A program made the position numbers and the translations under genes. This document shows, one piece after another, positions 55,801-62,423 of a stretch of 64,000 nt of DNA. Within the stretch, counting starts at the first letter, position 1. Each line of letters begins with the position of its first letter. The stretch covers positions 1 to 64,000 of the forward strand of contig CAMWJV010000003.1 in the NCBI GenBank assembly GCA_947174665.1, in the 5' to 3' direction. The stretch comes from an uncultured Lachnospiraceae bacterium (GTDB taxonomy: Bacteria > Bacillota > Clostridia > Lachnospirales > Lachnospiraceae). The notes under the pieces were generated by a model. That model had not been told where the DNA came from. It was given only the letters and a program-made list of their open reading frames with translations, and made no database searches.

Positions 55801-57159
55801 ATACTGCTCTCTTTTGCTTACCAGTATGACGGGAACGGAAACCGTACGGCTAAAGTGGGTACACAGGCCAGCGCAGCTCTGGGAAGTATTACAGTAGGAA
55901 ATAATGCACTAGATATTTCCTACAGTTATGATGTGCGTGGACAGCTTTTGGAAGAGCGGCGGAATGGTGCTTCTGTTTGCTATACCTATGACAAGGCAGG
56001 GAACAGAGTAAGAAAGACGGATACCAAAGGTGCGACCCTATATCAGTTTAACGGGAAAAATCAGCTTGTAACGGAAGAAAGCAGTAACGGGAAAAATCAG
56101 TTTACATATGACAGACAGGGCGGTATAGTAGAAGAAAAGAGCCCTACGGGTATCCGACTGTTTTCATATAACAGCCGCCACCAGCAGACAAAGGTGGAGA
56201 CTGAAACGGGCAATGTGCAGGAAAACCGTTATGATGTGGAAAACCTGCGCTTTGAACTGCTGGAGAATGGCAGGCGTACCAGTTTTGTATATCATAATGG
56301 TGAGCTTTTGCATGAAGAAGGGAGGGACGAAAAGCAGACCAGTTATCATTTGGGTGCAGGGATTGACGCATTCCAAAGAGGGCAGAAACTTTACTACTAC
56401 CAGCAGGATGAGCAGTTAAGTACGGCATTTATTACTGATGGACGAGGAGAAGTCCAGAACAGTTACCTGTATGATGCTTTTGGTATTGAAGTTGAGACAA
56501 AGGAACAATTCTCGAACCGTATCCGTTATACAGGGCAGCAATATGATGAGTTCACAGAGCAGTATTATTTAAGGGCGAGATACTATAATCCTGTGCTTGG
56601 AAGGTTTTTGCAGGAAGATGTGTACCAAGGTGATGGGTTGAATTTATATGCATACTGTGGGAATAATCCTGTGATATACGATGATCCAAGTGGATATGCT
56701 GGGACACCACAAGATCCAAGTAATCAGTGTGGACAATCAGGAGAGATTGGCGGAAACGACAATAATAACGCTGGTGTACAAGATGAGGATGGCTATCAAG
56801 TTAGTGATGAAAGACGAAGACATATATTAGATGGAGAGGATCCTGTAAATGATCCGGGGCATGGTCCTAATCGAGGATTTACAGATAGCGCATTTCCAGA
56901 CACATGGACGGATGATCAGGCAATTGCAGCTATAGAAAGAGTTGCTAATAGTCCAGATTCAACATGGAAACAATCGACTGGTCCGGGAAATCAAACAGCA
57001 CCGATTACCGTAGGTGGTCCAGACCCAGCAGCACCAAGTACAACTAATAATGGTAGAAATGTGCGGTTTATAGTTGAAGGGCAGGATCATAGTCTGAATA
57101 TTAGAGTCATTGTGGAACCTGGAGGGGAGGGAATCATAACGGGTTATCCTCATAATTAA
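49801..57159 (+). CDS. VgrG-Rhs fusion effector with C-terminal EndoU-like RNase toxin
   Basis: 2452 residues. Residues 1-350: VgrG-like hub and OB fold (LQYEESDWDFLARLASCFGT, IYCMPEVGSQVHIYFPSDDE), then a spike part to about 500. Residues about 532-580 are hydrophobic (VVATVAVAVVLTVATGGGAA), a possible membrane-entry segment. Rhs starts near 765 (DPVDAVTGTYLIHATDFLLS), YD repeats fill about 860-2240, and the core-associated end is RARYYNPVLGRFLQEDVYQ to DDPSGYA near 2300. The last 150 residues are the toxin: RRRHILDGEDP, FPDTWTDDQAIAAIERVANS, EGIITGYPHN, as in bacterial EndoU nucleases. One polypeptide thus holds spike, cocoon and toxin; usually Rhs is fused to PAAR. Confidence 0.85.
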   Translation: MMELTYQGLKIRIPLEGLVSVEEFKMEASFNKHVSVELALIAEEEKIESAIHGLADNDGIEVYENGQEELMFAGKIIDAKMVKDRGLCCLNLKALSYTMEWDLVPVSQSFLNLDATYKQVMDKVLENQPNAEIKDCVTKGAVISDFLLQYEESDWDFLARLASCFGTFLVPDCCSDHGRAYFGIPDLGEEYVLDGEDYQETKDMDKYYRIGCMLGILSQEHMGWEVTTGRNFSLGQKVRFKGISTIVTNIRYCTIDGELVRSYQLNREKGVVCPPRKNPHIFGMSIPATVKERSGNCVKVHFHIDPVYDTSPHIRYFTYAIESSFIYCMPEVGSQVHIYFPSDDEKDAVAVHAVRTEGTQASGGSAGYAQKPDFKSFSNVNGAELLLAPEFASMSADQENETKVSMDVNGLVEITGKNIEITTEKTLSLGEAMEEGGSPAKQLALEAGTLTFQIGETGTRIELTEEAKIIAAFVKMEATDTTPADNPTLQELIDNVTINDEEARTQINDNAANKLVEKYEEGRKQILRGLGKIAAVVATVAVAVVLTVATGGGAAAVFGPMMLATYGLGAASIGIAVSDIGEGIDNVNKSQSGNLDEGHNFLRDDVCHGNKILYNVIKTGVDIAFGVVSGKAIGNISGTAKFGRLVCGSKELKQLKSVVQMGGNVISAVYNQYVETGKVSFSTIAFNIGLGAVQGFIGSGITDSIMGKLNIDNSTVKKLTQVVVGTFVDTGMDWGLSSLMGQPFDLWDSLGRNAFANTLAAFIADPVDAVTGTYLIHATDFLLSSLPLSWKLERSYYSTGVKDSVFGKGWSFPYASRIYRDTQDTENIRVHMETITGHSVCFEKQGDVWVNQCRGTSRFCLAAREDAGCPEQEVFLLTDVVDHTLCVYDRQGKLSYVEYPNHLKLMFSYNEEGLQRITTPLGNVLEVECQGGRILQVTDEIGRRTQYRYAGEYLVDVVHTDEGITHYEYDENGHIISVTDQNGSRYIENKYDEKGRITRQGFTSGIYQTFTYDDANRRNTIYYSENGKTEIYAYNDQLLKEQTIYDDGTCEVYEYSDDNMKTGEVSRLGLKREWEYDTFGRTVLEKSPDGYEVRHEYDGNHDLIRTWDTDGRETQYAYDNAHNQILVREKLSDLKWRETAKEYDSMGRCIVERDALGNETLKEYDSNHAYPSRVTTPKGEETFYGYDVVGRRMSISNSYGKVEMAYNSRNFVTSRTDGEGYTSHKFYDRMGNLTSYYPPVQWEKKEGGYEYRRDFLERVVDTISPLQEHRRVFRNFDGEITNKIHPVSYAEKGEDGEGTRYEYDTDGNCIRVYYPDGGIERRFYDADGNMIKQIQPESYDAAADDGAGYRYVHDACGRLTQVCDPDGNVLHTYEYNGHGQITREVDGEGKENLYTYNGLGWKIREQISVRKEGDAVCYRVIAYSYDAQGNKVEEAYGQQEVEKDGEPESWHSIHFSYDRNNHLTLVQDDFGAQMRYDYDCLGNVTLEERVIEENIRSVVHYAYNKNGWRIQKTEEIQGNGSVQSAVTKYTYDANGNLIKITTPKGFVIRREYDADDRLTEERVMDRKSGIDRRVQYAYDEAGNVVKRTILGTDGECLKMGFRYDLKDRLTRRTNPSGAVMRYLYDRNDKLSKAISPYAYEFESDDGAGTTYAYDSRGNRVRVTNALGETVQELSYNLQNQPVMQKDPFGNQTAYSYGLDGKIKDVRRFGDGKWNGSAGDSSACGEAMAQNAAVSQSSGNSQRTVQQYEYNARGQIIGIVDGNRNPISYDVDHWGRITGIGFADGVKEGYEYTPAGQVCKTTDGNGNSVQYRYNSFGKVSERIDQLGYSETFRYDEEGNLSLHTDRDGRRLQRDCNVFGRPVYEKATDAEGKNPNISTWHYDSLGRVTRAVCDGHSYEYVYDPQGNLKEKRSSGRRLISYAYDKMGQVTEIKDSAGACTRYEYDILGRRSRIYNDDGLEVRYGYDALNRISHIRYGNGVETAYAYDGDGNISSLETKAGENILLSFAYQYDGNGNRTAKVGTQASAALGSITVGNNALDISYSYDVRGQLLEERRNGASVCYTYDKAGNRVRKTDTKGATLYQFNGKNQLVTEESSNGKNQFTYDRQGGIVEEKSPTGIRLFSYNSRHQQTKVETETGNVQENRYDVENLRFELLENGRRTSFVYHNGELLHEEGRDEKQTSYHLGAGIDAFQRGQKLYYYQQDEQLSTAFITDGRGEVQNSYLYDAFGIEVETKEQFSNRIRYTGQQYDEFTEQYYLRARYYNPVLGRFLQEDVYQGDGLNLYAYCGNNPVIYDDPSGYAGTPQDPSNQCGQSGEIGGNDNNNAGVQDEDGYQVSDERRRHILDGEDPVNDPGHGPNRGFTDSAFPDTWTDDQAIAAIERVANSPDSTWKQSTGPGNQTAPITVGGPDPAAPSTTNNGRNVRFIVEGQDHSLNIRVIVEPGGEGIITGYPHN

Positions 57160-57648
57160 TATCTGCAGAAATAAAAAAGTAGAAATGCTTGATATTATAG
57201 ACTTTATATTACTTAAATGTCTGGTAATGATTATATCAAGAAGTGGGATTTGGAAGGGGGATATGGAAACTGTATCCCCCTGACTTGCTACAAATATGTT
57301 ATTATTGGAAGGAGACATCTGTTTGCATAGTTTGATAGAAAATGGGGGTTTTTAAGCGATTTTATGCTAACATGGAGATAATATGTCCAATGAAAAACGA
57401 ACATAAAGGTGGACACCGTAACAGAAACGGAAAATACGATCACAGTTTAATGCGTGAAATTTAGAAACAGACATTCTGGCTCATTCGATGGATAAATAAT
57501 TCAGATAAAGGAAATTGTAATATGCTCGAGTTAAGCGGTTGCTTTACAAGTATAATAATTTATAACATTAGAATTGTATCGAAACATGGTGCAAATAAAG
57601 AGAAGGGAGACGGGTGTTTTGGTCATATAAACATCATACAAGATTGAA
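57160..57648 (+). other. Gap after the Rhs gene; one 37-codon frame, otherwise nothing recognised
   Basis: AT-rich. ATG 57217 opens a 37-codon frame (MSGNDYIKKWDLEGGYGNC..., TAG at 57328-57330) just where an immunity gene would start; it could be a broken immunity gene or chance. The rest to 57648 shows no frame, repeat or RNA that I can support. Confidence 0.3.
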
Positions 57649-57960
57649 ATGAATAAAGAATTTTTAGAACAGTTTATATTGAAAATAGAAGAATTGAAAG
57701 AGAAAAGTGATAGGAACGCAGTAGTTTATGATAGCTTTGGACGGTACAATAAAGTTGTATATATTGAAAATGTAATAATAGAAACAAGAGAACTTATTAA
57801 GCATGGAGAGAAGAGAATAGCATTAGAAAATATGTTGGAAAATATAAATGAGGTAGGAATTGCGCTTGATATAGATACAATTACTCTGGCTCAAAAGGCA
57901 TTTGGAAAAAATATCTCTCCTTATATTGAAGAATTATTGAGAGTAATGACTTGTAAGTGA
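57649..57960 (+). CDS. Small protein, likely immunity to the EndoU-like toxin
   Basis: 103 residues, all-helical and charged: NKEFLEQFILKIEELKEKSD, ENMLENINEVGIALDIDT, QKAFGKNISPYIEELLRVM. Small, soluble, AT-rich and alone on the toxin side between the VgrG-Rhs gene and the orphan tip, as immunity genes are. The ribosome site is poor (no clear AGGAG). No family recognised. The partner assignment rests on position: it is inside the 1877-bp segment that a tip exchange would remove together with the EndoU end. Confidence 0.55.
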   Translation: MNKEFLEQFILKIEELKEKSDRNAVVYDSFGRYNKVVYIENVIIETRELIKHGEKRIALENMLENINEVGIALDIDTITLAQKAFGKNISPYIEELLRVMTCK

Positions 57961-57981
57961 CATATTATAGAAATATTTAAT

Positions 57982-58549
57982 CATATGACAGACAGGGCAG
58001 TATAGTAGAAGAAAAGAACCCTACGGGTATCCGACTGTTTTCATATAACAGTCGCCACCAGCAGACGAAGGTGGAGACTGAGGACGGTAATGTGCAGGAA
58101 AACCGTTATGACGTAGAAAATTTGCGCGTTGAACTGCTGGAGAATGGCAGGCGTACCAGTTTTGTATATCACAATGGTGAGCTTTTGCATGAAAAAGGGA
58201 GGGAAGAAAAGCAGACTAGCTATCATTTGGGTGCAGGGATTGACGCATTCCAAAGAGGGCAGAAACTTTACTACTACCAGCAGGATGAGCAGTTAAGTAC
58301 GGCATTTATTACTGATGGACGAGGAGAAGTCCAGAACAGTTACCTGTATGATGCTTTTGGTATTGAAGTTGAGACAAAGGAACAATTCTCGAACCGTATC
58401 CGTTATACAGGGCAGCAATATGATGAGTTCACAGAGCAGTATTATTTAAGGGCGAGATACTATAATCCTGTGCTTGGAAGGTTTTTGCAGGAAGATGTGT
58501 ACCAAGGTGATGGGTTGAATTTATATGCATACTGTGGGAATAATCCTGT
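57982..58549 (+). repeat. Duplicate of the Rhs 3' core (copy of 56105-56672)
   Basis: Aligns without gaps to 56105-56672 at a constant offset of 1877 bases. By eye the first 239 bases differ at about 19 positions and the last 329 (58221-58549 against 56344-56672) are identical. Similarity stops at the codons after NNPV, exactly where the toxin tips diverge. A TAA (57978-57980) precedes it in frame. Confidence 0.9.
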
Positions 58550-59147
58550 AACATATTTTGACCCGAGTGGATACAACGGTGATTCAACATGTCCGCCTGA
58601 ATCAAACATTGCTGATGATAATGAAAAAGATAAGTATCCAGAAAGAACACCAGAGGCACAAGAAGAGGCGCAAAGAGTGGTTGACGTTGGAAATGCAATA
58701 AAAGCATTTGACGAATCTCAGAACCCCGACCAGCATCCAACAACAATGGTCTTTGTTCATGAAGATGGTACCGTTTCAGTAGGTATAAGTGGATCTCCCA
58801 CTGGAAGCAAAGGGCTATCTGAGTATTCTCAAACACTACAAGATGCATTAAATGAGAGTGCAGGATATGATAAGTATAATGTTTCTCCAACAGTTGATGA
58901 TGCTCTATTTGGAAAGCTTAATTACGAAAGTGGAGGAGCTCCTGTTGGAGTTTGTGCAGAGCCGAAAGCAGCCACGGCAGCACATTATAATGATAGTCCA
59001 ATAACGGGAATGGACGTAAGGTATTATAGTAATGAAGGGAACCCGTATCCATTGCCGAATGCAACTTCGCCTAATCAAATGGCATCTTGTCCTACATGTG
59101 AACGTAATGAAGGAGTGTATATGAATTATGCAAATGGCAAACAATAG
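58071..59147 (+). CDS. Orphan Rhs tip with YwqJ-like deaminase toxin
   Basis: The frame is open from 57981; 58071 is the first usable start codon (GTG) but lacks a convincing ribosome site, so the gene may be silent. Residues 1-160 copy the end of the Rhs core (RARYYNPVLGRFLQEDVYQ, NNPVTYFDPSGY). The new tip of about 195 residues has HEDGTVSVGISGSPTGSKGL, GAPVGVCAEPKAATAAHYND and ASCPTCERNEGVYMNYANG: the C-A-E and C-x-x-C zinc ligands of the deaminase superfamily, nearest the YwqJ type. Such toxins deaminate bases in nucleic acids or nucleotides. The end overlaps its immunity gene by 20 bases. Confidence 0.8.
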   Translation: METEDGNVQENRYDVENLRVELLENGRRTSFVYHNGELLHEKGREEKQTSYHLGAGIDAFQRGQKLYYYQQDEQLSTAFITDGRGEVQNSYLYDAFGIEVETKEQFSNRIRYTGQQYDEFTEQYYLRARYYNPVLGRFLQEDVYQGDGLNLYAYCGNNPVTYFDPSGYNGDSTCPPESNIADDNEKDKYPERTPEAQEEAQRVVDVGNAIKAFDESQNPDQHPTTMVFVHEDGTVSVGISGSPTGSKGLSEYSQTLQDALNESAGYDKYNVSPTVDDALFGKLNYESGGAPVGVCAEPKAATAAHYNDSPITGMDVRYYSNEGNPYPLPNATSPNQMASCPTCERNEGVYMNYANGKQ

Positions 59148-59916
59148 AATTATGGCAATACAGGAAGATAGTAAACCAGTTATGCAAAGATTAAGAGCCT
59201 ATATTGAACCAGTAGATCACACTTGGTTTGACAATTTGCGACCGGCAAAAGAGGGGCAGATTGCAGAATTAAAAAGACAATTAGATTTAGATAATTTAGG
59301 CTTGCATTTGCCAGAAATTTTTGTTGATTTTTTACAAGAAGCAGGAGAAGGTGCAGGAGGATTATTTTATGATTTTTTGCATACAGAAATCTCATTATCG
59401 TATTTGCTTTCGCGAAATACCCGTATATATTTAAATGAAGCGGATGGAATGAGGCCATTTTGTTTTGATTTTTTGAAAGATAGCATGGGGATTTTTTATT
59501 CTCTAAATCTTAATAAAAATAATCAAAAAATTTACATGGAAGAAACATATGAAATTAGTGAAAATTTTGAAAAACTACTTTTTCAATGTGCAGTGCATAG
59601 ATATGAAAAAGAGTATTATCTGCATAAGGCTTTTTTTTCGGCTAATAATAGCAGCTTTCATGATTCTGAAATAAGGAGAAAAGGGATAGATTTATTTGAT
59701 TATTTATACCAAGTGATAGAACATTATCATTTAGAAAGGGCATGGTTTAGTGATGCTTTTAACTTCTTTGCATACAATGCTGAAATGTCGCTAATCATTA
59801 ATCGAAGCGGTGCAGGATTTTATGGATATATTTATTCTGATGATATAAATTTGTTACATAAAATACAAAAAAAGTGGTTAGTTGAAACAGGAGCGAGAAT
59901 ACGAGAGGTAAACTAA
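59128..59916 (+). CDS. SMI1/KNR4 (SUKH)-like immunity protein for the deaminase tip
   Basis: 262 residues. AAGGAG lies 13 bases before ATG 59128, inside the toxin gene; the overlap couples the two. The region QIAELKRQLDLDNLGLHLPE followed by IFVDFLQEAGEGAGGLFYDF matches the SUKH pattern (L-P-x-x-Y/F...FL...G...GG). Very AT-rich and acidic, as immunity genes often are. It would protect the producer if the tip were expressed, or against kin that carry the toxin. Confidence 0.65.
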   Translation: MQMANNRIMAIQEDSKPVMQRLRAYIEPVDHTWFDNLRPAKEGQIAELKRQLDLDNLGLHLPEIFVDFLQEAGEGAGGLFYDFLHTEISLSYLLSRNTRIYLNEADGMRPFCFDFLKDSMGIFYSLNLNKNNQKIYMEETYEISENFEKLLFQCAVHRYEKEYYLHKAFFSANNSSFHDSEIRRKGIDLFDYLYQVIEHYHLERAWFSDAFNFFAYNAEMSLIINRSGAGFYGYIYSDDINLLHKIQKKWLVETGARIREVN

Positions 59917-60478
59917 TTCATGGAGGATATGGCTGAATAGATACTTATATATTACTGGATGAAATTGGATACGAAAAGCTTCTGCGGTCGGTATATGGAA
60001 CATAACAATTTGAGAAAAGTTATGCTGTAGCTTGCAGAAGATATTCCATAAATGTCTGATTCAAACAAAACAGGAAACAAAAATATATAAATCATATCCA
60101 AAGTAGAATAAAACTTTTTCGGACAACATATCTTGAACGGAGAAGTTTTATTTTGTACATATCGAAAATATTGCCAAAATAGACGCAAAAGTTTTTGTCG
60201 CTAAATTTTTAAAAGATTTGACACGAATACGGATAACAAGATTGATGCCTGCTGGGTTTCTTCTAGCTTGGTTACAATGCATCTCGTGCAATAGTAGTGT
60301 AAGTGTCAAAGAATTTGTGTAGTAGCACATTAATTATAGAGAGGGTAAAAAATTACTCAAAAATATAACAAAATTATACGATTACTAAAAATAATATTAT
60401 ACAAAAAACGCCAAATAAAGGTTATAATTATAATAAACAGGAGAATATGGACAGCAGATAAAGCAGGGGAAGAAACGG
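59917..60478 (+). other. AT-rich gap, gene remnants suspected
   Basis: Two open stretches look like decayed genes: 59940-60060 (frame with YILLDEIGYEKLLRSVYGT then stops and shifts) and 60138-60322 (frame with VFVAKFLKDLTRIRITRL, no start codon). Neither could be assigned. The last 120 bases hold the likely promoter of the response regulator; no clear -35/-10 pair was fixed. Confidence 0.35.
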
Positions 60479-61216
60479 ATGGAGAAAAGGAAATGCAGGG
60501 TCGGCATATGCGATGATAAGGCGGAAGATATTGAACGGATTAAAAACGCACTGCAAAAAAGTCTAAAAGAGATAGGACAGCCGATCAGTCTGCTTTGCTG
60601 GACTTGTTTGAGTGGGGAGGAGTTATATAAGGCTGCCTGCAAGGAGAATTTCGATTTACTTTTGCTTGATATAGAGATGCCCGGAATGGACGGATTTAAA
60701 CTGGCGGAAAAGCTCTGCAGGGATTGTCCCGCGACTTATCTCGTGTTTGTATCTATACATGAAAGCTTTGTGTTTGATGCACCCGAATACGATTCCTTAT
60801 GGTTTGTGCGCAAAGGAAATCTGGAAAGGGACATGTCCCGCGCGCTGAGGAAATATCTGCGGGTTACATCCTTTATGGGAGTACGCTATCGGTTGAAAGA
60901 GGGGTTCAGCTTCAGGGAACTTCTCATTAATGATATTTTGTATATTGAAGGCAGCGGTCACAGTCTGTCGATAAGGAAGACAGACGGGAGTTTGCTGAAG
61001 AAATACGGCAGCCTGAAATCTATGGAGGAGGAATTGGCTGGCTGTCATTTTTTGCGTATCCATAAAAACTACCTGGTTAATCAGGAATACATAAAGGAAG
61101 TGGGTAATCGAGAAGTATACCTGGTGGACGGGAACTTTCTTGAAATGGGCAGGGACAGGAAAAAGGAAATCCGTGAGGCGATGCTGAGGTACACCAGAGA
61201 AAGGCGCAGGCCATAG
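60479..61216 (+). CDS. LytTR-family response regulator
   Basis: 245 residues. Receiver domain (about 1-120) with VGICDDKAED and the phosphoacceptor Asp in LLLLDIEMPGMDGFKLAEKL. LytTR DNA-binding domain (about 140-240): YRLKEGFSFRELLINDILYI, EEELAGCHFLRIHKNYLVNQ, NREVYLVDGNFLEMGRDRKK. AgrA/VirR-type regulators bind paired direct repeats. GGGGAAGAAACGG precedes the ATG. It lies 14 bases before the sensor kinase. Peptide-signal control is common in this class, but no signal-peptide gene was seen here. Confidence 0.92.
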   Translation: MEKRKCRVGICDDKAEDIERIKNALQKSLKEIGQPISLLCWTCLSGEELYKAACKENFDLLLLDIEMPGMDGFKLAEKLCRDCPATYLVFVSIHESFVFDAPEYDSLWFVRKGNLERDMSRALRKYLRVTSFMGVRYRLKEGFSFRELLINDILYIEGSGHSLSIRKTDGSLLKKYGSLKSMEEELAGCHFLRIHKNYLVNQEYIKEVGNREVYLVDGNFLEMGRDRKKEIREAMLRYTRERRRP

Positions 61217-61230
61217 AAAATGGGGGTGTT

Positions 61231-61998
61231 ATGGGAGTCAGAAAATATATAACCGGCGCTATATTGGCGGCCATAGCAGTGGGAATCCTGACTCAGCTGT
61301 ATCACCACCTGGGCAAGCATCAGAAAGAGAAGATAGAAGAACTGTACCGGCGGGAGCGGAAGGAGTGGAGAGAAAGGCTCGCGGAACTATACCGGATGGG
61401 CAGAGAGATTAATCATTGGCGCCATGATATGCAGGGGAAGCTGGAAATCCTGTACCGTATGCAGAAGAACGGGAAGTATGCGGAGGTGGAGTCTTACATA
61501 GAAAAGCTGTGCGGCGAATTACGGGATTATCCTGAGCTGCCGCAGCCCACAGGAAATGAAGGGCTGGATGCGGCGCTGATAAAAGCGATTTCCAAATGCA
61601 GGGAGCGGGGCGTTCATTTCAGTTATGTTGTACTGGGGAAACCGGAGCAGATTGACAGTATTGTGCTGGGGAATCTTATGAATAATTTGCTTTGCAATGG
61701 GATGGAAGCATGTCAGAATCTGAGCGGCACAAGGGAAATGGAGCTGGTAGTACACAGTCAGGCCAAGGGGGTGGAGATTTATCTGGAGAACAGTATCGGC
61801 GAATCTGTACTGGAGAATAATCCGAAGTTTGTCAGTCATAAACGGGAGAAAGAAAAGCATGGCTTTGGGATGGAGAGCATTTTCCGTATAATAAAGCAAT
61901 ATGAGGGGACGTATGAGAGCAGGGAAGAAGCTAAGGGAGAAGAAAACAGGTTCTGCCAGTATATTTATTTGAAATATGTAGTTCAATCGGGTTCATGA
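61231..61998 (+). CDS. GHKL-type sensor histidine kinase, short sensor
   Basis: 255 residues, one membrane segment at the N terminus (ITGAILAAIAVGILTQLY), then a coiled coil and a kinase core: the His box in INHWRHDMQGKLEILYRM, N box VLGNLMNNLLCNGMEACQNL and G box KHGFGMESIFRIIKQYEG. AgrC-type kinases usually have five to seven membrane segments; this one is short, so it may be a truncated form or work with another sensor. Pairs with the response regulator just upstream. GGGGGTGTT precedes the ATG. Confidence 0.85.
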   Translation: MGVRKYITGAILAAIAVGILTQLYHHLGKHQKEKIEELYRRERKEWRERLAELYRMGREINHWRHDMQGKLEILYRMQKNGKYAEVESYIEKLCGELRDYPELPQPTGNEGLDAALIKAISKCRERGVHFSYVVLGKPEQIDSIVLGNLMNNLLCNGMEACQNLSGTREMELVVHSQAKGVEIYLENSIGESVLENNPKFVSHKREKEKHGFGMESIFRIIKQYEGTYESREEAKGEENRFCQYIYLKYVVQSGS

Positions 61999-61999
61999 T

Positions 62000-62322
62000 G
62001 ACCGCAGATATATCATTCAAGGGCTGCTGCAGGAGTACGATATTGAAATAGCTGAAGATATCCGGAAAGCGCTCAAAGATCTTTTAGGCAATACATGCCA
62101 AATCCCAACGCTCCGATAATGACGATTACCGTAACGGCTATAAAAACAAGCAGGTAAACAGCAGTTACGGAAGCATGGAGATCGAAGTCCCTCAGGACCG
62201 TAAATCTACTTTTGAGCCACAGGTGGTGAAAAAGCGGCAGAAAGATATTTCCGATATCGACCAGACAGGCGGAAACTTTCGTCTGCTCTTGACATGTACC
62301 AGCATGTGCTGTTATAAATAAA
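62000..62322 (+). mobile_element. IS256-family transposase remnant
   Basis: Frame pieces read like an IS256 transposase: IIQGLLQEYDIEIAEDIRKA at the start, then after a deletion and shift SDNDDYRNGYKNKQVNSSYG, MEIEVPQDRKSTFEPQVVKK and RQKDISDID. Everything after that is lost. It begins exactly at the end of the sensor kinase gene, whose stop it may have supplied. Terminal repeats were not found. Confidence 0.75.
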
Positions 62323-62423
62323 GCAAGGGCCGGAAGCTCATCTAAGAGCCTTCAGCCCAATCATTATCATAGAAGATCAGTATTTACAGACTTTATTTCA
62401 CACACCCGTTTGACGGAGGATTT

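Noticed and set aside
52700-56500. Possible DNA tandem repeats or CRISPR-like array
   Set aside because: The repeats are the diverged YD protein repeats of Rhs; there are no identical repeats with regular spacers.
29210-57159. Prophage or R-type tailocin
   Set aside because: No capsid, terminase, portal, holin or tape-measure gene was seen, and FHA, PP2C, Rhs and Hsp70-like genes do not fit a tail module.
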